From a bacterium (lineage in GTDB: Bacteria > Myxococcota_A > Polyangia > Nannocystales > Nannocystaceae): a stretch of DNA of 64,000 nucleotides. The position numbers and the translations under genes were made by a program. The DNA lies in NCBI GenBank assembly GCA_024742475.1, contig JANSYI010000005.1, positions 1-64,000 on the forward strand, given 5' to 3'. This document shows positions 51,528 through 61,233 of the stretch, one piece after another. Each line of letters opens with the position of its first letter. Positions within the stretch are counted from its first letter, which is position 1. The notes below the pieces were generated by a model. It had not been told where the DNA came from, did not search any database, and saw only the letters and a list, made by a program, of their open reading frames with translations.

Positions 51528-53912
51528 ATGCCCTTTCAGTCTACGCCTGGTGTCACCGCTCGCCCGATCAAGCACCCCAAGCGCGACAGCAAGCCACCTC
51601 GTACGGAGTGGATCTTCGTCTTCGACCTCTCGAAGATGACGCTAGCTACGGCCCGAGCCAATCCGCTGCTGTCCGATCAGCCGATGGCGTCATGGACGGT
51701 CGAGCAGCTCTTCGACGTGATGCTCGCGCCCGCAGAGCTAGAAGAGGGGTACACCCGGGCCCACCGGGACGAGCAGATTGCGGAACTTCGCCCAGCTTTG
51801 CTCCGCCACTTCGCGTACGCGCTCGGTGGTGTGCCCTTGAACGATGAGGCACTCGAGTTTGCCGCGATCCGCGACGCTGACACCGGTCTCGTCAAGGCGT
51901 TTCGTAGCACCTACTTCACCGACGATGAGCCCGACACCGTCAAGAACACGGTCCTGACGATCTCGGCCGACAGCACGCGATCGCCAAGGGGCCCGCTATT
52001 CGTCCGCGACGACCTCTTCGAGCCTCGGCTCCCATCAGGGGGCTTCATCCGATACATCTCCAAACTGTCGGAGCTGCGGCTCGAACCGATGAAGCGACTC
52101 ATCAAGAAGAACCGGAAAGACGTCGGCAAGGCCCTCACCGCGATGGCCTACGTGCAGCAGATCAACGTCGCCCTACAGTTTGCGGAGGATTTCTCCTTGT
52201 ACGACCGCTCCCGAGTCTGGGTCGATCTCTTCGACACGGTCGACCCGCTGCCGCTTCGCTATAAGCTGATGACGAGGCAGGAGCTGGAGCAGCTCTTTTG
52301 GCGTGGCGACGAGCACTGCGAAGAGTGCCTCAACCATGTCCAGATCAAGCGATTGAAGGACTTCCGGAAGAACCAGGTCGACCCACTCATCGAGCAGCTC
52401 GGGAGAGCCGCCGCGTGGGCGCAAGCGGGAGCCACCGAGGGGGTCGAGCCTTGCGCGTCTGCTCGAGTGCGCGATCTCGCCGCCAAGAGGCTGCTCAGAA
52501 TCCTGCGGATGGACGACGTGGTACTCGACGCACTCAGGGACTGGGACAACCTGCACCTCGTCGAACAGCAGATGCTGTCACAGTTCTTCGAGGCCGTACT
52601 CGACGTCTTGTCTCAGTGTCCGGGAGCGACGACGGAACTGCTCCGCTCAGAGTTCCTGGCCGTCGCGCGCGGAGCCGCCAAGCTGGTGGACACGGTCCCC
52701 GACCTCCCAAGCGGCTCCTCTCATGAAGCGATGCTGGCCGAGGCGGTTTCACGCTTCGACCCTGATGCGGAGCTCGTCGAGCGTCCCACGGATCTCACGA
52801 AGGTCATCCGTGGCGCGTTCGACAACTACGATACGGCACGCAAGCTCCCCGCGCCGATCATCTCGCTCTGGGCACACTCGACCCCCGCCATCCTCGCCCG
52901 ATTCGACAAGAAAACGCCGCACCGCGTCAACATCAAAGGGTCGGCGTACCTCCTCCGATCCATATTCGGCATGGGGCTGCTAGACGAAAGGGAAATGGAG
53001 GCGCTCTATACCGACCTGGCGGGGGTCGTGAACGCGGCGGTCGAGCATGGCGCCGGTCACTCCAAGACAAAACGGCGCCTCCGGCAGCTCTTCAGTGTAG
53101 AGCTGTCCCATGGTAAGTATCCGGTCCGTTCGAACGCATGGAGCGACTCGAGGCTCTTCAACTCCATCAAGGTCGCCGTCGGCGTCCTCGGCATCCGCCA
53201 GAGCTTCATCTCGGCCGCCGACGACAAGACGCTGCCGCAAGAGGCGTTCATCGAGTTTGCCGACGGAGTGCTCACCGCCGTCGGCGGCGCCATGGGCCTG
53301 CGCGCCGCCCTGCGCGACATCTCCGGCGCCGGCGAGTTCGCCATTCGGCGCGCCCCCTCCTTCCTCGACAAGCTCCCCGCCGCCTCCAAGCTCGCCCGCG
53401 TCGCCGAACTCGTCTCGGTCGTCTCGAAGTACCAAGCCGTCCAGAAGACCGACCCCTCCTCCCTCGCCCGCGACCACGCCAACGCCGACCTCGCCGTCGC
53501 CTGGCTCACCGTCATCATCGCCATCTACGAGACCGCCCTCGCTACCACATTTCCCGTCGCCGCCCTCGCACTCATCGTCCTGCGCTGGGGTCTGTTCCAC
53601 GAAGACCTCTGGAACGCCATCGGCGGGGTGAAGAGCGCTACGCCCATGGTCAAGGTCGTCAATGGCATTCTCGACCAGGTCGAGTCGGGGGAGATCGGGG
53701 CGTTGCTGAAGAAGGCGCCGAACTGGGGAAAGGTCAAGGGCGGAATCGAAAAGGTGCGGGCTGCCGCACCGGTGTCGATCGGCGAAGACGAGGTGAATCG
53801 CCACTCTTTGTACTTCCATATACAGACGGGGCACGCCAGTGTGCTTCGGGACCTGGCAGTGTACTCATACCGTCTCCCTCCCGACATCGCCGAGATGCTC
53901 ATCGAGGACTAG
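51528..53912 (+). CDS. Large protein of unknown function (possible secreted effector)
   Basis: A 794-residue protein with no recognised domain. The start is basic (TARPIKHPKRDSKPPRTEW). Most of the chain is soluble and mixed, with a possible metal or redox pair in EHCEECLNHVQ (about residue 265). Near the C-terminus is a hydrophobic stretch (LAVAWLTVIIAIYETALATTFPVAALALIVL in pieces, about residues 655-690) that may be one or two membrane helices. Codon use is mosaic: most of the gene is less G/C-rich at third positions, but about 53140-53560 is strongly C-ending. Located between an OmpA/PG-binding protein and a lipoprotein, it could be a secreted toxin with helper and immunity proteins. That is speculation. 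Confidence 0.55.
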   Translation: MPFQSTPGVTARPIKHPKRDSKPPRTEWIFVFDLSKMTLATARANPLLSDQPMASWTVEQLFDVMLAPAELEEGYTRAHRDEQIAELRPALLRHFAYALGGVPLNDEALEFAAIRDADTGLVKAFRSTYFTDDEPDTVKNTVLTISADSTRSPRGPLFVRDDLFEPRLPSGGFIRYISKLSELRLEPMKRLIKKNRKDVGKALTAMAYVQQINVALQFAEDFSLYDRSRVWVDLFDTVDPLPLRYKLMTRQELEQLFWRGDEHCEECLNHVQIKRLKDFRKNQVDPLIEQLGRAAAWAQAGATEGVEPCASARVRDLAAKRLLRILRMDDVVLDALRDWDNLHLVEQQMLSQFFEAVLDVLSQCPGATTELLRSEFLAVARGAAKLVDTVPDLPSGSSHEAMLAEAVSRFDPDAELVERPTDLTKVIRGAFDNYDTARKLPAPIISLWAHSTPAILARFDKKTPHRVNIKGSAYLLRSIFGMGLLDEREMEALYTDLAGVVNAAVEHGAGHSKTKRRLRQLFSVELSHGKYPVRSNAWSDSRLFNSIKVAVGVLGIRQSFISAADDKTLPQEAFIEFADGVLTAVGGAMGLRAALRDISGAGEFAIRRAPSFLDKLPAASKLARVAELVSVVSKYQAVQKTDPSSLARDHANADLAVAWLTVIIAIYETALATTFPVAALALIVLRWGLFHEDLWNAIGGVKSATPMVKVVNGILDQVESGEIGALLKKAPNWGKVKGGIEKVRAAAPVSIGEDEVNRHSLYFHIQTGHASVLRDLAVYSYRLPPDIAEMLIED

Positions 53913-53916
53913 CACC

Positions 53917-54456
53917 GTGCAGACGACCCCTATTCCGAGATCAGGACTATTCGCAATCGCGACGCTTCTAGCCGCGAGCTGCGGCTTGGAGGAGAAGAAA
54001 AGGCAAGCCCGCGCAAACGGATTGCGCGCTCACCTGTCAGGGGCCATGGCTCACTTCGACTCCGAGGCTGAGAGCATCTGCGCTGAGCTTCCTGAGGCAA
54101 AGACCGAGATAGTCCCGCCATTCGAGAAAATCTGCACGAACGGGTGTCGTTGTTCTGCATCCGCGCCTCCCGACGCGGATCCCCGCACTGTCTACGACTG
54201 CAACAAGTGGTCATCGCGCGACTGGAAGCTACTCCGATTCATGGGAATGTACACGCTGGATGAGACGGTCAACCCGACTGTTTACTTCCATCACAAAGCC
54301 AGCTGGCGGCGCACCGCTCAAGGCTGTCGTCTGGAGTTTACCGTCTACGGTGACCTAGATGGAGATGGAGTCTACTCGACCTACGAAGCCATGACGGAAA
54401 CCCAGCCCGACGGCGCTATCGGGGAATGGGCGGATGAGTCACTTCTATTGGAGTAG
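53917..54456 (+). CDS. Lipoprotein with pilin-like C-terminal part
   Basis: A 179-residue predicted lipoprotein (GLFAIATLLAASC) starting at GTG, 4 bp after the previous stop. The helical segment (LRAHLSGAMAHFDSEAESIC) and the final FTVYGDLDGDGVYSTYEAMTE resemble the globular part of myxobacterial type IV pilin-like proteins, where a GDLDGDGxxST segment near the end is common. The prepilin leader and Glu-5 are absent, and a lipobox takes their place. There are several Cys. Third codon positions are visibly A/T-richer than in neighbours, suggesting acquisition. It could be an immunity or surface partner of the 794-residue protein. Confidence 0.6.
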   Translation: MQTTPIPRSGLFAIATLLAASCGLEEKKRQARANGLRAHLSGAMAHFDSEAESICAELPEAKTEIVPPFEKICTNGCRCSASAPPDADPRTVYDCNKWSSRDWKLLRFMGMYTLDETVNPTVYFHHKASWRRTAQGCRLEFTVYGDLDGDGVYSTYEAMTETQPDGAIGEWADESLLLE

Positions 54457-54610
54457 TACTGGTCCCGCTGTATCCGATCGTCAGCACCCGCGTGATCCCT
54501 TGCGCGCGCCACGGCCCCCGCGAGAGCCAGCGCCCCTCCTGCATCTCGAAGACCTCGGCGCGGTCCTCGAGCGGATGGAGGTAATTCTCGCGAGACCAGC
54601 ACGACTCCAT
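54416..54610 (-). pseudogene. Possible truncated coding remnant
   Basis: On the minus strand a 64-residue frame (MESCWSRENYLHPLEDRAEV, then WLSRGPWRAQGITRVLTIGY) shows strong G/C-ending codon bias over most of its length, as in real genes here. Bias stops where it runs into the antisense of the lipoprotein gene (about 54456). It looks like a fragment of a longer gene cut at one or both ends by insertion of the 50-54 kb cassette. No match known to me; it may also be a small genuine gene. Confidence 0.35.
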
Positions 54611-54729
54611 GAGTAGAGAGTTGTCCGGCCACTCTCCGATTGCGCCCTAGGGAGTCGCCTCGGTCACCATCCCGCGACGTTTTGCTTCTGTGGGAGTAGG
54701 CCGCCAGCGGTACGAGACTCCGCCCCCCC

Positions 54730-55347
54730 TCACGCCAGCCCCTTGCGAACCTCGGCCGCCCAGTCATCGAGCTGCGCCACCGTACTCTCCAGCGGAATCC
54801 CCAGCTTCTCGATCCTCCGCATCTCCCTGCCGACCAGCTCCTTCGCCCGGCGCAGCCGAGTGCGCACGGTCCCCTCGGGTGCGCCGACGATCTCGCCGAT
54901 CTCGGCGGCGGTGAGACGCTCCCAGTAAGCGAGTTCGAGCACGATCTGGAACTGCAGGGGCACGCTGCGAAGCGCCTCGAGCAGTGAACGTTGGCGGCCG
55001 GCGGCGGCGATGAGGCTCGAGGCCGATGGCGCCATCTCGGCGATGCTGCTGACGCCGAAGTCCGGAGCCTGCGGGCCTCGGTGGCGTGCGCGGTAGTGGT
55101 CGAACAACACGTTGCGCGCGATCGAGAACAAGAACGTGCGGAACGACGACTTGCCCTCGAACCTCTCGCGCGCCTCGAGGCACGCAAGCAGTGAGCGCTG
55201 GATGAGGTCGTCGGCTGCGTCGCCCGCTTTGTTGTGAAAGAAGCGGGACAGCGCCCCGAAGTGACGGTCGAACAGCGCAGCCCCCGCGGGCTTCTCCCCC
55301 GCGGCCCAGGCGTCGAGGAGCTCGCGGTCGGTGCGCTGGTCGCTCAC
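54730..55347 (-). CDS. ECF-type RNA polymerase sigma factor
   Basis: A 205-residue sigma-70 family protein of the extracytoplasmic type. Region 2 contains DDLIQRSLLACLEARERFEGKSSFRTFLFSIARNVLFD in its usual order, with the promoter -10 helix. Region 4 contains LEALRSVPLQFQIVLELAYWERLTAAEIGEIVGAPEGTVRTRLRRAKELV, a clear helix-turn-helix for the -35 box. The C-terminal 30 residues are an extra tail. GTG 55347 is chosen by homology. No anti-sigma gene follows; the divergent Ser/Thr kinase gene is the likely partner, an arrangement seen in myxobacteria. Confidence 0.93.
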   Translation of the reverse strand: MSDQRTDRELLDAWAAGEKPAGAALFDRHFGALSRFFHNKAGDAADDLIQRSLLACLEARERFEGKSSFRTFLFSIARNVLFDHYRARHRGPQAPDFGVSSIAEMAPSASSLIAAAGRQRSLLEALRSVPLQFQIVLELAYWERLTAAEIGEIVGAPEGTVRTRLRRAKELVGREMRRIEKLGIPLESTVAQLDDWAAEVRKGLA

Positions 55348-55421
55348 GCCGTCACTGTATCTCGTTCGTGGCGGCGAACTTTTTCCAATTGCTCGGTGGC
55401 CTTTCGCGACCACCCCCAGCG

Positions 55422-57704
<2,283 letters not shown>

Positions 57705-57764
57705 CGCCACGCTCGGCAGCGCGAAGACAGGCGCTGCGCAAGCTCGGCGGTAGCGGAAGTCGTC

Positions 57765-57775
57765 GGGGGGGGGGG
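57765..57775 (+). repeat. Run of eleven G
   Basis: Eleven consecutive G are followed by CCC in the space between the convergent kinase and metalloprotease genes. It is a slippage-prone tract, not within either coding sequence. Confidence 0.9.
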
Positions 57776-57849
57776 CCCGCCCCACCCTCGGGTTGATGTC
57801 GTCACACGCGGCTTGTGAGGAGGAGGCAGCATTGGCGGGCATCGCGAAT

Positions 57850-58905
57850 CTACGCCGGTCCGAGGTCGACGACCTCGACCATGAAAGGCCGCCCAGGGTT
57901 CTCGGGACGGATCTTTACATGGTGGTCGCCAGCTCGGGTGTGGCTGGTGAACTCCTTCTGCCCGAGTTGCTCCTGGACGAACTGCCACGTCCAGGGAGGA
58001 ACAGACTCCATGGGGGTACAGGTGTCTTGGCACTGCTGGCGGGTGATGATCGCGTTGTCCACACGATAGCCGATGATGCGGGGCTCGGAGAGCCGGAGCA
58101 CGCCGAGGTATTCCGGGAACCAGTCGTCGCTACCCTTTGCGGTGAAGCCAGGAATGTCGGCGTCGCCGCAGGTACGTGGATCGAGTTCGAGGGCGAAGGG
58201 AAGTTCGACAGTAGGGACGACGTCGTCGCTACACTGCCACAGGAGAATCGGGCACTGCGGCTCGGCCTGGAAAGCTTCGAAAGCATCGAAAACGCCATCG
58301 CCGAATGCCATGACGAACGCGTCGTCGATCTCGTCTGGGAAGGATTCGGGCCCGACACGCCGATAGGCATCGCGAACGGCAGCCAGGCCGTATCGGCGCG
58401 AGAGAAAAGAGAGAAGCTGCGCGGCGGGGGCGTACTCCTGCGCTGAGAACTCGGGCCGCTGGAGGTGCATGAAGTCGGCAAGGTCGGGAGGCGGACGATA
58501 CGCCTGCAAGACACCGTCCCCGTCGATGAGTTCCGCGATGCCTTCGCTAAGCACCGCCGCCGACACACCATCGTCCTCGAAGGTGATGAGATGGCCGATC
58601 TCGTGGACGACCGCCGACTGGCGCGCTGCCCAAGCCGAGCCCCGCGTCGCGAGCCCGGACGCCGTCTCGGTTCCCTCACTGCGCAACTCCAAAGTTGCCG
58701 CAAGGGAAGAGCCCTCGCCGGGGGCCCACGTCTCGCCAACGTGTCGCACCAGGCGGTCGGTAAAGGCGACCTGTCCGCCGCAAGGCTCGATGTCGGTGTC
58801 GGGCTCGCTGACGTAGGTGATGTGGTCGCCAGGCCAGACGTGAGCAGGATCCTCCTCGCAGGACCCGAGGAGGATGGCTCCGAGAAGCAGAGCGACGTCC
58901 CGCAT
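57850..58905 (-). CDS. Lipoprotein zinc metalloprotease (HEXXH, gluzincin-like)
   Basis: A 351-residue lipoprotein (AILLGSC). The zinc site is VVHEIGHLITF with HEIGH at residues 101-105, and a Glu in LSEGIAEL (Glu-121) is at a distance suitable for the third ligand, as in gluzincin and MA-type peptidases. The C-terminal half has several Cys and aromatic residues and no known domain. It may be an exported surface protease. The gene lies between the two copies of the kinase 3' end and is oriented opposite to the kinase, so it probably came in as an insertion. ATG 58905 gives the correct signal. Confidence 0.75.
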   Translation of the reverse strand: MRDVALLLGAILLGSCEEDPAHVWPGDHITYVSEPDTDIEPCGGQVAFTDRLVRHVGETWAPGEGSSLAATLELRSEGTETASGLATRGSAWAARQSAVVHEIGHLITFEDDGVSAAVLSEGIAELIDGDGVLQAYRPPPDLADFMHLQRPEFSAQEYAPAAQLLSFLSRRYGLAAVRDAYRRVGPESFPDEIDDAFVMAFGDGVFDAFEAFQAEPQCPILLWQCSDDVVPTVELPFALELDPRTCGDADIPGFTAKGSDDWFPEYLGVLRLSEPRIIGYRVDNAIITRQQCQDTCTPMESVPPWTWQFVQEQLGQKEFTSHTRAGDHHVKIRPENPGRPFMVEVVDLGPA

Positions 58906-59055
58906 GCGCCTACGGTATCGCGGACAACGAGACAGGGACATTGGAGGTCGAACTCGATGTTCGCGAGTCTCGCTCAGCCACGGACCAGGCCCCAGTCGTA
59001 GCGGTCGCCTCAGAAACCCATCGTCATCGACCTCGCGGACGAGACTCCGAGGTCG

Positions 59056-59095
59056 ATGACCCACCTCTCCATCGAAGCCGGCGCGCGGTGACGCC
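59056..59095 (+). repeat. Direct repeat copy 2 (relic of a kinase 3' end)
   Basis: A copy of the kinase gene's last 40 bp with two mismatches. The same reading frame is open for about 50 bp upstream (from after TAG at 58999), giving PIVIDLADETPRS then MTHLSIEAGAR and a stop. It may be the scar of an insertion or of a lost second kinase gene. Confidence 0.8.
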
Positions 59096-59137
59096 CTTGG
59101 CGTGACGACGGCGCCCGTGTCAGACTCCGCGCGCAGG

Positions 59138-60004
59138 ATGGGTGGGTGGAAGTCGTGCGTTCGTATCGTGGCCGTCGGGTCGATCATGGCCGCGACGGGC
59201 TGCAGCGACGCGCCGTCGTTTCGCGAAGACCTCGAAGATCGGCTTCGTGCCAGCGTCTGCCGTGACGCGTGCGGATGCGGTGGAGACACGTGCTCGAGCT
59301 GGGCCTCCGCCGAGGCGGAACGCATCAGCGACCTCCTCGGCAGGTACGACTTCACGTTCGACGGAGCGTGTTTCGCCGCCCGGCTCGAGGCACACGAGGC
59401 CGCCGAGTGTCGACCGCGCTCTTGGGCCCACGCACGAACCTGCGGCGTCACCTGCACCCTGCTCTACGGCGAGCAAGAGCTCGGAGAGCCGTGCGACACC
59501 GACGAGAGCTACTCGACGTGTCGGCGGGGCTTGGTCTGCCGTCCCACCGGTTGCGCCGATCCGTGCGACCGCTCCGCCGTCGGCTCCCCCTGCCCCAACG
59601 GCAGCTGCCCCTACCCCACGCAGTGCGACACCTCCACGGACACGTGCCAGGCCCTACCCGGCGAGGGCGAAGCGTGCCTCGGGGGACTCGCGTGCGAGGA
59701 CGGGCTGTTCTGCATCGAGGACGTCTGCCGCGGACCCGGCGAGTTCGGAGCCACCTGCACCGGACACGAGCAGTGCATCAGCAACCACTGCCCTGCGGGG
59801 TTCTGCGTGAACGCCCCTCTCGAGGGCGAGTCGTGTACGGGTCAGGTCGCGTGTGCCAGCGGCCTGCGCTGCGAAGACGAGGTGTGCGTGGCCGAGATGC
59901 AGCCGGTCGACACGTGCCCGTGCCCGCAGGGACAGCTGTGCGAGAACGGTCGCTGCCGCCTGGCCGAGGTGAGCCAGTGCGGCGCGGATTTCCTCGTGGA
60001 GTAG
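59138..60004 (+). CDS. Cys-rich lipoprotein with Dickkopf-like repeats
   Basis: A 288-residue lipoprotein (SIMAATGC). The N-terminal 100 residues contain a Cys-rich helical part (CRDACGCGGDTCSSW), and the rest carries repeated CxxGxxCxxxxC units: PCDTDESYSTCRRGLVC, CLGGLACEDGLFCIEDVC, CTGHEQCISNHCPAGFC, CTGQVACASGLRCEDEVC. These resemble the Dickkopf/EB-like disulphide repeats frequent in Nannocystis-group surface proteins. ATG 59138 gives a typical lipoprotein signal; GTG 59102 adds a 12-residue leader. Convergent with the Mpo1-like gene (7 bp). Ligand unknown. Confidence 0.75.
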   Translation: MGGWKSCVRIVAVGSIMAATGCSDAPSFREDLEDRLRASVCRDACGCGGDTCSSWASAEAERISDLLGRYDFTFDGACFAARLEAHEAAECRPRSWAHARTCGVTCTLLYGEQELGEPCDTDESYSTCRRGLVCRPTGCADPCDRSAVGSPCPNGSCPYPTQCDTSTDTCQALPGEGEACLGGLACEDGLFCIEDVCRGPGEFGATCTGHEQCISNHCPAGFCVNAPLEGESCTGQVACASGLRCEDEVCVAEMQPVDTCPCPQGQLCENGRCRLAEVSQCGADFLVE

Positions 60005-60011
60005 CGGCCGC

Positions 60012-60467
60012 TCAGTAGCGGATGCCGAGCTTCCCGTAGATGAAGCTCAGCAGCCACATGGGGCCGATGAGCAGAAACTGCAGGTCCTCGAAGAACGACG
60101 GCTTGGCGCCCTCGATCTTGTGGCCGATGAACTGGAAGATCCACGCGACCACGAAGATGCCCAGCGAGGTCACCCAAAGCGGAATGGGCAGCCCGCCCAA
60201 GGCGAGCGCGAGCGCGTAGCACCCGAATCCGACGACGGCCATGCCCACCATGAGGCGCTTGGACAGCAGGCTGTAGAAGCCGACCGCAAAGGCGACGAAC
60301 AGCGTGGCTGGGTTGATGTGCGCCACGCTCCACGGCATGGGGATCGACACGAGCAGGCCCAGCAGGCTCACCATGATCGCCGGGATGCACACCCAGTGAA
60401 TCAGCTTGTTGGTCGGGTTCTGGTGGCTCTCGCCATATTGGTCGAGCCATTGGTCGGCGCTCTTCAT
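60012..60467 (-). CDS. Mpo1-like (DUF962) membrane protein
   Basis: A 151-residue membrane protein of the DUF962/YGL010w-Mpo1 family. SHQNPTNKLIHW near the start and FIGHKIEGAKPSFFEDLQFLLIGPMW near the end are the two conserved His-containing motifs, separated by three membrane helices. Yeast Mpo1 is an iron-dependent dioxygenase that performs alpha-oxidation of 2-hydroxy fatty acids. Whether this bacterial protein does the same is not known, but the His motifs are intact. The ATG overlaps the stop of the tetR gene (ATGA), so the two are translated together. Confidence 0.85.
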   Translation of the reverse strand: MKSADQWLDQYGESHQNPTNKLIHWVCIPAIMVSLLGLLVSIPMPWSVAHINPATLFVAFAVGFYSLLSKRLMVGMAVVGFGCYALALALGGLPIPLWVTSLGIFVVAWIFQFIGHKIEGAKPSFFEDLQFLLIGPMWLLSFIYGKLGIRY

Positions 60468-61123
60468 GAGGTCAGTTCCTTCGGGGCTTTTCCGGTGAGG
60501 CAGTGCAGCAACATGGCTCGGCTGTGGTCGAAGATCTTCTGGCGATCGAAGGCCCTCTCGGTCGGCCACAGCTCGCGAAACACGATGGCTTCGCGGAAGA
60601 AGCCAGCGAGCATGAGCGCGGCCTGCTCGGCGGCGAGGACGGGATCCTCGGCGGTGATCTCGTCGCGGTGCTGCATCCACGAATCCTTGACCAAGCGCAG
60701 CACAGCGCCGTTGAACAGCTGCGTCTGCTCGGCAAAGGCCGGGTGCCGGCGCGCCTGAATGATGACCGCCCGGATCACGCCCCGACGCTGAATGTGAAAG
60801 TCGAGCAGCACACCGAGCTGCTCGGTCACCACGTCATCGAGATCCGCGGCTGCCCCACGCTGCGGATCGAACAGCTCGGCCAGGCGCTCCTGCATCTCGC
60901 CGTAGACCCGCCGACGCAGGTGCTCGAGCAAGGCGTCCTTCGACTCGACCCGTCCGTAGAACGTGCCGACCGAACACTCCGCGCGCTCGCACAGCTCTCC
61001 GACGGTGACCTCCTCGAACGTCTTGTCCTGGAGCGCCCCCTCGAACGCATCGAGAATGCGCCGCAGCGTCTCTCGACTGCGGGCCTGACGAGGAATCCTC
61101 AGCTTGGGCGCTACACTGACCAT
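60464..61123 (-). CDS. TetR-family transcriptional regulator
   Basis: A 219-residue TetR regulator. The N-terminal helix-turn-helix reads SRETLRRILDAFEGALQDKTFEEVTVGELCERAECSVGTFYGRVESKDALL in the standard arrangement (SVGTFYGRVESK is the recognition helix). The C-terminal helical ligand domain is full-length. I prefer the ATG at 61123 to the one at 61144, because the latter lies inside a perfect palindrome that is better explained as the operator. Its stop overlaps the Mpo1-like gene. The ligand could be a fatty acid or related lipid, given the partner. Confidence 0.9.
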   Translation of the reverse strand: MVSVAPKLRIPRQARSRETLRRILDAFEGALQDKTFEEVTVGELCERAECSVGTFYGRVESKDALLEHLRRRVYGEMQERLAELFDPQRGAAADLDDVVTEQLGVLLDFHIQRRGVIRAVIIQARRHPAFAEQTQLFNGAVLRLVKDSWMQHRDEITAEDPVLAAEQAALMLAGFFREAIVFRELWPTERAFDRQKIFDHSRAMLLHCLTGKAPKELTS

Positions 61124-61130
61124 CTTCCGA

Positions 61131-61150
61131 ATCCGAACCCGCATTCGGAT
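61131..61150. promoter_or_regulatory. Perfect palindrome, probable TetR operator
   Basis: The 20-bp sequence ATCCGAACCCGCATTCGGAT has perfect 7-bp arms (ATCCGAA and TTCGGAT) around a 6-bp spacer. It lies 8 bp upstream of the chosen tetR start, where an autoregulator would bind. An extra half-site-like CCGAA precedes it at about 61127. Confidence 0.65.
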
Positions 61151-61233
61151 TACTCGGAGATCTGCGGCGATTCAAGGAGAAATCCTTACAGGCATGAAAT
61201 CGTGAAGCTTTTTACACCGTCCGCCGGCTCGAC

